DNA of 15,185 bases from Bordetella parapertussis (GCA_945878355.1 CAMCTC010000108.1:1-15185), one strand, 5' to 3'; positions 8,531-14,637 are shown, numbered from the stretch's first letter. Program-made: numbers and translations. The notes: generated by a model not told the origin, from the sequence alone.

Positions 8531-8534
8531 CGAA

Positions 8535-8691
8535 CTAGATCTGGTCGAACGGGCTTCGCACCCCGCGACCGCCGCGGTTCAGAACCTGCGTGTAAATCAT
8601 CGTCGTCGACACGTCGCTGTGGCCCAGCAATTCCTGCACGGTGCGGATGTCGTAGCCCGACTGCAGCAGGTGGGTGGCGAACGAATGGCGC
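8535..8691 (-). pseudogene. intI: Integron integrase, 3' fragment (C-terminal catalytic end)
   Basis: Read on the minus strand from the RIT junction, this codes for [20 protein letters not shown] and then [17 protein letters not shown], ending in [10 protein letters not shown] and a TAG at 8535-8537. It is the C-terminal end of an integron integrase and contains the box-III histidine (LLGHS) and the nucleophilic tyrosine (MIYTQ). It has no start codon of its own and is cut off from the rest of the gene by the RIT element. Joining its 8685-8535 part to the 5' fragment across one TGGCGC copy gives an uninterrupted reading frame, with no other lesion in this part. Confidence 0.93.
8686..8691. 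repeat. left copy of 6-bp junction direct repeat (TGGCGC)
   Basis: TGGCGC here and at 12103-12108 are direct repeats at the two junctions between intI and the RIT element, as expected for the crossover core of tyrosine-recombinase integration. The intI codons CGC CAT (Arg-His of box II) overlap this copy. Confidence 0.85.
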
Positions 8692-8711
8692 CTATTCCGA
8701 GCTCGGAATAG
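8692..8711. repeat. perfect 20-bp palindrome at the left RIT end
   Basis: CTATTCCGAGCTCGGAATAG is its own reverse complement. With the adjoining TGGCGC (8686-8691) and TCGCCA (8712-8717) it forms a 32-bp palindrome with one mismatched pair. This is a likely recombinase-binding or cruciform site at the element end. Confidence 0.95.
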
Positions 8712-8712
8712 T

Positions 8713-8745
8713 CGCCACTATCCCGCGTCCGGGAATATGCCGAGT
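8713..8745. repeat. left 33-bp terminal inverted repeat of RIT
   Basis: Begins CGCCACTATCCCG and ends ATATGCCGAGT, identical over all 33 positions to the reverse complement of 12075-12107. It contains an internal dyad, TATCCCG (8719-8725) against CGGGAATA (8730-8737), suitable for two recombinase protomers. Confidence 0.97.
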
Positions 8746-8842
8746 CACAGCTGCGAGAGCCTTGTTCAACGGGATAGGCCCTGGGTTTCTCTCGGAATAG
8801 TGTCATCCCCAGCCACGCCTCGTGGCGCCACTGGAGATGATC

Positions 8843-10078
8843 GTGAACCTGACTTTGAAGGAACCACAAGGGCCTGCGCAGTCCAGTCCGCTTGCGACGT
8901 TTGCTCAGAAGTTCTCCGAGCAACAGCAAACTCAGGGATACGCCCCGGCGTCGATTAAGACGTCGATGCGGTTGGTTGCCGACTTCGTGACTTGGCTTGA
9001 GGAGCGCCAGGTCGATGTCTCCGGCGTGGCAGCGAGCCACGCTGGCGAGTACCTTGACCATCGATGGTTGCACCTGCGGCGCCGACGCGGTGATGCTTAC
9101 ACACTCGATGGATTTGCTCGACTTTGTGCCGACATGGGACAAGACTATGTGCCGGCACCGCCCCCCGCTGTAATCTCGCCGGCGCAGCGCGCTCGACTGG
9201 CTTTCGATGAGTATCTGGTCAGCGAGCGAGGTCTCGCCACAGCTTCCGTTCGTCTGTACGGCGATGCGGTTGGAAGATTCCTTGGAGAGGTCTTCGGCGA
9301 AGGCGAAGTCCAACTTCATCGGCTCGTTGCTGCCGACATCGTCGGCTTCGTGCAAGCCGAAGCAGCGTGCCTGCAACATCCGAAGCGCGCCAAGGTCATG
9401 GTCTCAGCACTACGCTCGTTCTTGCAATATGGTCGCTACCGAGGCCACATCACGGCGGACTTATGTGGCTGTGTGCCGTGCGTGGCGAACTGGACGATGA
9501 CCGGACTGCCCAAGATGATTTCGGCGTCGCAGGTGCAGCAGTTGCTGGACGGATGCGACAGACGAAGCGCCACGGGTTGCCGAGACTTTGCGATCCTGTT
9601 GTTGCTGGCTCGCCTGGGCCTGCGTGCCAGCGAGGTCGTCGACTTGCTGCTAGAAGACATCGACTGGAACGAGGGCTCCATTTGTATTCAAGGCCCAGCC
9701 CAGCGCCGCGACTACTTGCCGCTGCCCGCTGATGTGGGCGCGGCCATCGCCGACTACTTGCGCCGAGGGCGTCCCGGTAGCGCTATCCGTAACGTGTTTC
9801 TCCGATCTCGTGCGCCACGGTGTGCTCTGCGCGGCCCCAGCGCGGTCAGCTGCTTGGTGCGCCGTTCCCTGCAACGGGCTGGCATCGACTCGCCGCTAAA
9901 GGGAGCGCACCTGCTGCGTCACTCACTGGCAACGCAAATGCTGGGCAGCGGCGCCTCGCTCAACGAGGTCGCCGAGATCCTGCGGCACCGCAATCCGCAG
10001 ACCACCACCATCTATGCCAAGGTCGATCTCGCATCGCTGCGATCGCTGGCGATTCCTTGGCCAGGAGGTGTGCAATGA
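8843..10078 (+). CDS. ritA: RIT tyrosine recombinase A
   Basis: Encodes 411 residues from the chosen start. There are two N-terminal helical regions (about 20-100 and 118-205), the second resembling a SAM-like core-binding domain, then a catalytic domain from about 225. The catalytic set is R261 (RLGLRASEV), H356-x-x-R359 (HLLRHS), H382 and nucleophile Y391 (TTTIYAK). The beta-hairpin lysine is not visible: the usual GKG-x-R position reads CIQGPAQRRDYLPLP. GTG at 8843 is chosen because GGAG (8833-8836) sits six bases upstream; ATG at 8837 touches that GGAG, and GTG at 8822 is further upstream. The stop TGA overlaps the ritB ATG. In RIT elements the three recombinases are presumed to act together; their individual roles are not established from this sequence. 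Confidence 0.9.
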   Translation: MNLTLKEPQGPAQSSPLATFAQKFSEQQQTQGYAPASIKTSMRLVADFVTWLEERQVDVSGVAASHAGEYLDHRWLHLRRRRGDAYTLDGFARLCADMGQDYVPAPPPAVISPAQRARLAFDEYLVSERGLATASVRLYGDAVGRFLGEVFGEGEVQLHRLVAADIVGFVQAEAACLQHPKRAKVMVSALRSFLQYGRYRGHITADLCGCVPCVANWTMTGLPKMISASQVQQLLDGCDRRSATGCRDFAILLLLARLGLRASEVVDLLLEDIDWNEGSICIQGPAQRRDYLPLPADVGAAIADYLRRGRPGSAIRNVFLRSRAPRCALRGPSAVSCLVRRSLQRAGIDSPLKGAHLLRHSLATQMLGSGASLNEVAEILRHRNPQTTTIYAKVDLASLRSLAIPWPGGVQ

Positions 10079-11004
10079 GCCCGCTGACCAAGGCCGTACA
10101 CGACTACTTGGCATTGAGGCGAAGCCTGGGGTTCAAGCTTCACCACGCCGGTATCGCGTTGCTGGATTTCGCCTCGTTCATGGAACAGCGACAGGCCCAG
10201 TTCATCACGACGGAACTGGCGCTGGCCTGGGCCGAGCAGCCGAGCAACTCGCTGCCTGCCCATTGGGCACAGCGCCTGAGCTATGTGCGATGCTTCGCGC
10301 GCCACCATCTGGCCAGCGACCCAAGCACCGAGGTTCCACCGCCCGGCTTGCTGCCGTACCGGCCGGCGCGCGCCCAGCCTTACCTGTATTCGGCACAGGA
10401 GATCCAGCGCCTGATCGAACAGGCCTTGCTTCTGCCCAGCCACGGGTTGAGGCCTTGGACCTATCACGCGCTGCTGGGCTTGTTGAGCGTCACCGGGATG
10501 CGCGTGGGGGAGGCGCTGCGGTTGAAGTGCGCGGATGCCGACCTCGACAACGGCGTGCTCACCGCGCGGGACACCAAGTTCGGCAAGACCCGGCTGGTAC
10601 CGATCCATGCCTCGACTACCGAGGTTCTGGCCCGATACCGCGAGCGCCGGGCCACGCATCTGGGCGGCCGCGAGGCGGCCCACTTTTTTATCTCGAGTAC
10701 AGGCCACCAACTCGACGGCGGTGATGTCCGGCGCACCTTCTACGACTTGTCGCGTCAGATCGGCCTGCGCGGACCGCACGACAGCCACGGCCCACGCCTG
10801 CATGACCTTCGACATCGATTCGCAGTCGAGACCCTGCTGGGTTGGTACCGCTCGGGCGAGGATGCCCAGCGGCGCCTGCCGGTGCTGTCCACGTACCTCG
10901 GCCATGTTCATGTCAGCGATACCTACTGGTACCTCAGTGCCCACCCGCAGCTCATGCGACTGGCGGTGGATCGGATGGAGCGACGCTGGGAGGGCCGGCC
11001 ATGA
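10075..11004 (+). CDS. ritB: RIT tyrosine recombinase B
   Basis: Encodes 309 residues. The N-terminal helical domain spans about 5-95 (LTKAVHDYLALRRSLGFKL), and the catalytic domain starts at about 103. The catalytic set is R143 (VTGMRVGEAL), K168 or K171 (DTKFGKTRLVPIH), H243-x-x-R246 (HDLRHRFA), H277 (YLGHVHVSDTYW) and a nucleophile at Y284 or Y286. The TYWYL ending is typical of this recombinase branch. The ATG at 10075 overlaps the ritA stop (ATGA) and has AGGAGG (10063-10068) upstream, so the start is secure. The stop in turn overlaps the ritC ATG. All catalytic residues are present, so the protein should be competent for strand exchange. Confidence 0.93.
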   Translation: MSPLTKAVHDYLALRRSLGFKLHHAGIALLDFASFMEQRQAQFITTELALAWAEQPSNSLPAHWAQRLSYVRCFARHHLASDPSTEVPPPGLLPYRPARAQPYLYSAQEIQRLIEQALLLPSHGLRPWTYHALLGLLSVTGMRVGEALRLKCADADLDNGVLTARDTKFGKTRLVPIHASTTEVLARYRERRATHLGGREAAHFFISSTGHQLDGGDVRRTFYDLSRQIGLRGPHDSHGPRLHDLRHRFAVETLLGWYRSGEDAQRRLPVLSTYLGHVHVSDTYWYLSAHPQLMRLAVDRMERRWEGRP

Positions 11005-11999
11005 CCACCCCCACGTTCTCGACGCTGCTGCAAGCATTTTTTACGCGCCGGCTGATGCAACAACGTCAGGCCAGCCCCCACACCATCGGTTCGTACCGCG
11101 ACAGCTTCCGGCTGCTGCTGCTGCAGTTCACGCAAAAGCAGCTTGGCGTTGCTCCTCAGCGGCTGGGCTTCGAACAAGTCGATGCACCGTTGGTGGCGGC
11201 GTTTCTCGACGACATGCAGTCCAGCCGCGGTGTGGGCGCGTCCAGCCGCAACTTGCGGTTGACCGCCATCCGGTCGTTCTTTCGGTACGCGTCCTTCGAG
11301 ATGCCGGCTCACGCCGCGCAGATCCAGAGGGTCCTGTCCATTCCAAACAAGCGCTGCACGCGGGCGCAGATTGGATTCCTCAATCGACCGGAGATCGACG
11401 CCATTCTGCGTGCGCCCGATCTGCACACCTGGTCGGGCCGGCGCGACCATGCGCTCATATTGTTGGCAGTCCAGACAGGGCTTCGCGTCTCGGAAGTCAC
11501 CAGCCTGCGCCGGCACGCCATTCAGCTTGCCACGGGAGCACATGTGCATGTCGTCGGCAAGGGTCGCAAGGTGCGTTCGACGCCACTGACCAGGGAAACC
11601 GCCGCTGTCATGCAGGCTTGGCTGCGCGAAATAGCTGCCGACGACGATGCAATCGTCTTTCCCAGCAAGCGTGGCACCCAGCTGAGTTCTGACGGCGTGC
11701 ACTACCTGCTGACCAAGCATGTCGACCAAGCTCGTCGGTCTTGCCCGTCACTGGGCAACAAACACGTGACCCCGCACGTGCTGCGACACACCACGGCGAT
11801 GGAACTGCTCCAAGCCGGCGTGGAGCCCGCCGTGATTGCCCTGCTGCTGGGGCATGAGTCGATCGAGACCACGCAAATCTACCTCGACGCCAACCTCGAG
11901 ATCAAGCAGGCGGCACTCGACAAGGTCGAACCGCACGGCGACCGCCGGGGCAGGTTCAAGCCCGATGACCAGTTGCTCGCCTTCCTCAACTCGCTCTGA
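11001..11999 (+). CDS. ritC: RIT tyrosine recombinase C
   Basis: Encodes 332 residues. The N-terminal SAM-like domain is at about 5-105 (ASPHTIGSYRDSFRLLL), and the catalytic domain runs from about 125. The catalytic set is R162 (QTGLRVSEV), K187 (VVGKGRKVRSTPL), H259-V-L-R262 (TPHVLRHTT), H285 (LLGHES) and nucleophile Y294 (TTQIYLDANL). It resembles XerC/D and TnpB-like integrases and is complete in all six positions. The ATG at 11001 overlaps the ritB stop, with a nearby purine stretch GGGAGGG as ribosome site. About 75 bases separate its stop from the right terminal repeat. Its box-II codons share 11 identical bases (11775-11785) with the intI site where the element inserted, differing at the crossover core itself. 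Confidence 0.93.
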   Translation: MTTPTFSTLLQAFFTRRLMQQRQASPHTIGSYRDSFRLLLLQFTQKQLGVAPQRLGFEQVDAPLVAAFLDDMQSSRGVGASSRNLRLTAIRSFFRYASFEMPAHAAQIQRVLSIPNKRCTRAQIGFLNRPEIDAILRAPDLHTWSGRRDHALILLAVQTGLRVSEVTSLRRHAIQLATGAHVHVVGKGRKVRSTPLTRETAAVMQAWLREIAADDDAIVFPSKRGTQLSSDGVHYLLTKHVDQARRSCPSLGNKHVTPHVLRHTTAMELLQAGVEPAVIALLLGHESIETTQIYLDANLEIKQAALDKVEPHGDRRGRFKPDDQLLAFLNSL

Positions 12000-12005
12000 G
12001 GTCAT

Positions 12006-12088
12006 GGAATATGCCGACAGAATCAGCATCACGCGGGCGAACATGCCTGTAGCGCTTTGAGCTAACACGACATCACTCGGCATATTCC
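12006..12088. repeat. 12-bp internal inverted repeat at the right RIT end
   Basis: GGAATATGCCGA (12006-12017) is repeated inverted as TCGGCATATTCC (12077-12088), the second copy being part of the right terminal repeat. It starts 6 bases past the ritC stop. It may be an accessory recombinase-binding half-site or a ritC transcript hairpin. Confidence 0.8.
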
Positions 12089-12107
12089 CGGACGCGGGAT
12101 AGTGGCG
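12075..12107. repeat. right 33-bp terminal inverted repeat of RIT
   Basis: An exact inverted copy of 8713-8745. Its outer five bases, TGGCG, are also the first five bases of the junction direct repeat, so the right terminal repeat abuts intI directly. On the left the repeat is separated from intI by the 20-bp palindrome and one base. Confidence 0.97.
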
Positions 12108-12108
12108 C
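12103..12108. repeat. right copy of 6-bp junction direct repeat (TGGCGC)
   Basis: Direct repeat of 8686-8691 at the other element junction. On the minus strand it reads GCGCCA, within the intI codons for Leu-Arg-His of box II. Confidence 0.85.
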
Positions 12109-12753
12109 AGCACGTGCGGCGAACAGGGCTTGTGGATGTCGGCGCGTCGGGCTGCCCCGGCCACTGCCTTCTGCACCGAGGCCTCGTTCAAAGGGTGGCG
12201 CCGCAGCGCACCGGTGCGCGGGTCGGCCGAGCGCAGCGGGCTGGGAAACACCCACTGCCAGCCCCAATTGCGGGGCGCGTTGCGATACGTCAGCGCCAGC
12301 GCGTCGGGCAGCCACACCGCGCCGAAGCCGGCGGCCAAGTCCGCCTGGTGCAGCGCGCGGGTGTTGGCCAGTTGCTGCTGCTGCAGCGGCAGCATCAGGT
12401 TCTCGGGCAGCACAGTGACCCGATCTTTGCCATCCTTGCCTTCGCGTACCAGCAATTCCCGGCGCTCGAACTCGATGTCCTTGACCCGCAGGCGCAAGCC
12501 CTCCAGCAGCCGCATGCCGGTGCCGTACAGCCACGAGGCGGCCAGGCCCATGGTGCCGCTCAGTTGCTGCAGCAGCATGCGCACCTCGCCGGGCGTCAAC
12601 ACCACCGGCAGCCGCCGCTGATCTTTGGCCACCACGATCGCGTCCAGCCAGGGCAGTTCTACGCCCAACACCTGGCGATACAGGAACAGCAGCGCCGACT
12701 TGGCCTGGTTCTGGGTCGACGGCGCCATGTGCCGATCCACCGCCAGTGAGCTC

Positions 12754-12828
12754 CCAAGTAAATGTGGCTTGGCCACTTTGCTTGACCCCCCTGGGGGGCG
12801 GCCGGCGTCGGCCGGCCTCGGGGCGCTC
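12754..12828. repeat. 75-bp in-frame palindrome-rich insertion inside intI
   Basis: The integrase reads AAFLS, then 25 extra residues (A68 to S92), then SLAVDRHMAPSTQNQAKSAL, where other integron integrases go directly from AFL to the LA-x-x-R-x-V stretch. The extra 75 bp is bounded by a 4-bp direct repeat GCTC (12750-12753 and 12825-12828). It contains CCCCCCTGGGGGG-type and GGCCGGC-GTC-GGCCGGC palindromes, like the dispersed short palindromic repeats of Burkholderiales. Its length is a multiple of three and it has no stop in the intI frame. Confidence 0.75.
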
Positions 12829-13025
12829 AGGAAGGCCGCCACCTCAGCCGCGCCCATCTCCCGCGGATGGCGCCGGCCATGGAAGCGGATGAAGCGCCGC
12901 GCCCAGTCGACGTAGGCCTCTTCGGTACGGATCGAGTAGTGGCGAACGCGGATGGCCTCGCGCAAGCGGTCGAGCAAGCGTTGGGGCGGCGCCGGGGCGG
13001 ATGGGCCGGCTTCGATGGACGGCAT

Positions 13026-13313
13026 CGGGCATTGCGCCAATTCACTCGCCCCCCCGCGAGTCGGGGTCACCGGATTGACAGCCGGCGCGCATTTTGGGCT
13101 ACTCGATACAGCTGTCGGAACAAGTGGCGCCTTGTAGAAACGTGAGGAATTCATGCCCGGAAAATTTAGGCGGCCTATGTCGGCGGCGCCATCGCCCAAT
13201 AGCGGGACTTGGAGGCCCTCTTTCGTCGGGCACCCGCTTTTGGGGAGCCCTGCAGTGAACCAGATTAGGCCAACCTTACCGGTCCGCATAAGTTGGTCTA
13301 CATAACGTTAAGC
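13026..13313. other. intI to cassette spacer with putative attI / first recombination point
   Basis: This divergent region between intI (start 13025, minus) and the first cassette gene is where attI lies in integrons. GTTAAGC at 13307-13313 fits the GTTRRRY crossover core, with a second GTTGGTC at 13292-13298 in the same orientation. An imperfect hairpin CCAACCTTA / TAAGTTGG (13270-13297) precedes it. The last cassette-side element could instead be the attC end of a lost cassette; I cannot separate these. TTGACA at 13075-13080 (plus) is a perfect -35 with only a weak CTACTC 18 bases on, and may be part of the cassette promoter Pc. No LexA box is visible. Confidence 0.5.
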
Positions 13314-13321
13314 GTCACAAT
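13293..13321 (+). promoter_or_regulatory. candidate promoter for the lipoprotein cassette gene
   Basis: TTGGTC (13293-13298), a 17-base spacer and CACAAT (13316-13321) lie about 33 bases before the ATG at 13354. The -35 box is poor (three of six bases). The site spans the recombination point at 13307, so it would have been assembled by cassette insertion. Confidence 0.3.
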
Positions 13322-14631
13322 TTAACCGTCCCCCTTCACCACCCGGAGCTGCCATGATTCGGTTTAGTGTCCGCGTTATCTCGATGGCGTCATGCCTCGC
13401 GCTGTGCGGCTGCGCAAATTACTATACGGACAAGCATTTTGAACGTGGACAGAGCTTGCCGCAGTCTGTCGGCGCCACGGAGATGGATAGAGCGACGGTC
13501 TATTTCTTCAGACAGCGAGCCTGGGGACAGGCTCTCATATACATACCGATTCCACCGCAGTTTTACGCCGTGGATGAGAAGCTAGTTTCAATCATGCCGT
13601 TGGGATCAAATGTGAGGCTTTCCCTTCCTGCGGGCACTCACACGTTTTCACGCTTAATTGTCTCCGGTGGAGGATTCATATCAAGCTCCGTTGATCGAAC
13701 TGATTTCAGGGTGTCCTTGGATCCCGGAAAAACTTACTATATTGGCACACGAAATGGATTTCCAAGTCAACCTTTTGGATTAACAGACGATACCAATGGC
13801 CAGGAAGTTGTAAAGAATACCGAACCAGCAAAAATATTGCACAACCCGGTCAGCATCGCAACCTTCACAAGTCGCGTTGCCGCGATCGATAAAAAGTCAA
13901 CGCCACCCATACAAGGCGGAGCGACGCCACCTGCGTCGACGACTGGCACCACTACTAATAGTCCGAGCGATGCGCTACCTTCTTCGCGTCAGGTCGGAGA
14001 CTTTCTAGAGGGACTCGCTGCAGTTGCCCTAATCGGTTTGATGATTTTTGGAGTTGCCGCCGCAGCAAAGAGCGGCGGTCCATCTCAATATCCGAGCCCA
14101 CCACTTTACTCCCCAACTTACAGTGCGCTGCCGACACTGGCAGTTCCCAATCCATACGGAACCCCAACTGCTCAAAGACTGGTCCAGCCCAACCTCTCTC
14201 AAACAGCGACAAGTGCTTCCACAACCTGGCAAAGTTCATCTGGCACTTTGTCAGAAATTCTTCAATCTAAAGACTTGGTTGTTCTGAAGAATGTATCTTC
14301 TGGCATCTCGTATCGCATAGAAGATAGCCGAATATCCGGGAGCGACGGGTCGAGGTTTACAGTGCGTGGCCAAAATATCTATTCAGATACTGGTCAGTCG
14401 TATCAAGTTATTGGCAACTCACTATTTACCAGCGATGGTCGCTCGTGCGTTAAGACTGGAATAATTGTCAGCTGTCGATGATTTTTAATTGCCTTATCGC
14501 ACCGTCCGCCGCGGTGACGCCCTCGCTCAAGCCGAGCGCCAACGGCAGGCCACCAGGCCCGGTCTGGCGGTACGCGGTATATTTTCGCCAGCTCGGGCCT
14601 GGCGTCCTGCCGTAGTCGCCCTCTTAGATCG
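13308..14631 (+). mobile_element. Integron gene cassette 1
   Basis: About 1324 bp between crossover points G/TT in GTTAAGC (13307) and GTTAGGC (14631). It holds one plus-strand gene followed by an attC-like hairpin, the canonical one-gene cassette. It is the position next to intI, usually the most recently acquired. Its base composition is visibly more AT-rich than the flanking chromosome. Confidence 0.75.
13354..14481 (+). CDS. Cassette-encoded putative lipoprotein with DUF2846-like domain
   Basis: Encodes 375 residues. The N-terminus MIRFSVRVISMASCLALCGC has a short basic start, a hydrophobic core and lipobox L-C-G-C20, so Cys20 is the predicted lipidation site. Residues about 45-150 (ATVYFFRQRAWGQ, FYAVDEKLVSIMPLGSNVRLS, LPAGTHTFS) resemble DUF2846-type surface lipoprotein domains. 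A Thr/Pro/Ser-rich linker follows, then a hydrophobic segment FLEGLAAVALIGLMIFGVAA, a Pro/Tyr/Ser-rich stretch, and a C-terminal beta-rich region of small repeats (SSGISYRIEDS, DTGQSYQVIGNS). GGAG lies five bases before the ATG. The function is unknown; envelope location is inferred. Codon use is clearly more AT-rich than its neighbours, as is common for integron cassette genes of foreign origin. Confidence 0.85.
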   Translation: MIRFSVRVISMASCLALCGCANYYTDKHFERGQSLPQSVGATEMDRATVYFFRQRAWGQALIYIPIPPQFYAVDEKLVSIMPLGSNVRLSLPAGTHTFSRLIVSGGGFISSSVDRTDFRVSLDPGKTYYIGTRNGFPSQPFGLTDDTNGQEVVKNTEPAKILHNPVSIATFTSRVAAIDKKSTPPIQGGATPPASTTGTTTNSPSDALPSSRQVGDFLEGLAAVALIGLMIFGVAAAAKSGGPSQYPSPPLYSPTYSALPTLAVPNPYGTPTAQRLVQPNLSQTATSASTTWQSSSGTLSEILQSKDLVVLKNVSSGISYRIEDSRISGSDGSRFTVRGQNIYSDTGQSYQVIGNSLFTSDGRSCVKTGIIVSCR

Positions 14632-14637
14632 TTAGGC
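14518..14637 (+). repeat. attC-like recombination site of cassette 1
   Basis: Arms 14543-14569 and 14586-14612 pair at 23 of 27 positions (CGGCAGGCC...TGGCG with CGCCAG...CCTGCCG) around a 16-base loop. The 3' end CTTAGATCGTTAGGC fits the conserved right end of attC, with crossover core GTTAGGC at 14631-14637. The outer left half is degenerate: no RYYYAAC pairs cleanly with GTTAGGC. GCCCTCG near 14519 and GCCTTATC at 14491 are the nearest candidates, so the left border is uncertain. Confidence 0.75.

Larger units (their letters stand above)
8318..8534. other. spacer between the chromosomal regulator and the integron
   Basis: No coding signal is convincing. It holds a three-unit 11-bp tandem repeat and an 8-bp-stem hairpin just past the intI stop, described separately. 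It marks the junction between ordinary chromosome and the integron. Confidence 0.5.
8692..12108 (+). mobile_element. RIT (recombinase in trio) element inserted in intI
   Basis: A 3417-bp element carrying three adjacent tyrosine recombinases (ritA, ritB, ritC), all on the plus strand and each overlapping the next at ATGA, the defining layout of RIT elements. The boundaries are set by the intI reading frame, the 6-bp direct repeat and the 33-bp terminal inverted repeats (8713-8745 and 12075-12107). The left end has an extra 20-bp palindrome outside its inverted repeat that the right end lacks. CTCGGAATAG from that palindrome (8702-8711) recurs at 8791-8800. There is no cargo gene. It interrupts the integron integrase between its box-II Arg-His and the following Ser. 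All three recombinases are full length with no frameshift, so the element looks recent or active. Confidence 0.93.
12103..13025 (-). pseudogene. intI: Integron integrase, 5' fragment interrupted by RIT
   Basis: Encodes residues 1-308 of an integron integrase. LRYR-like N-terminal signatures LREAIRVRHYSIRTEEAYVD and WARRFIRFHGRRHP match integron integrases, as does LPWLDAIVVAKDQRRLPVVL. Box I has R172 (YGTGMRLLEGL) and the beta-hairpin is REGKDGKDR. The IntI-specific extra domain is clear: ALALTYRNAPRNWGWQWVFP and DPRTGALRRHPLN. H304-V-L-R307-H is the last part of box II, after which the frame runs into RIT sequence (YPASGNMPSD) and stops at 11748. Without RIT the protein would be 357 residues, or 332 without the 25-residue insertion, matching the family's 320-340. 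ATG at 13025 is chosen by alignment; the frame stays open to 13289. Its orientation away from the cassettes is the standard integron layout. Confidence 0.94.

Noticed and set aside
8597..9379. 260-codon minus-strand frame spanning the intI 3' end and ritA
   Set aside because: It joins antisense ritA to an off-frame reading of the intI fragment. The correct intI frame in 8535-8691 is a different one.
8692..12108. Tn554-type transposon or prophage integrases as the explanation for three recombinases
   Set aside because: There are no transposase C-like or phage genes. Three consecutive ATGA-coupled tyrosine recombinases with long terminal inverted repeats fit RIT better.
13026..13120. LexA box controlling intI (TACAGCTGTC near 13106)
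   Set aside because: ACAGCTGT is a short palindrome, but no CTGT-N8-ACAG site is present at a promoter position for intI.
14491..14498. GCCTTATC as the left core of attC
   Set aside because: It pairs only partly with GTTAGGC and would make the site about 147 bp. It is kept only as an alternative border.
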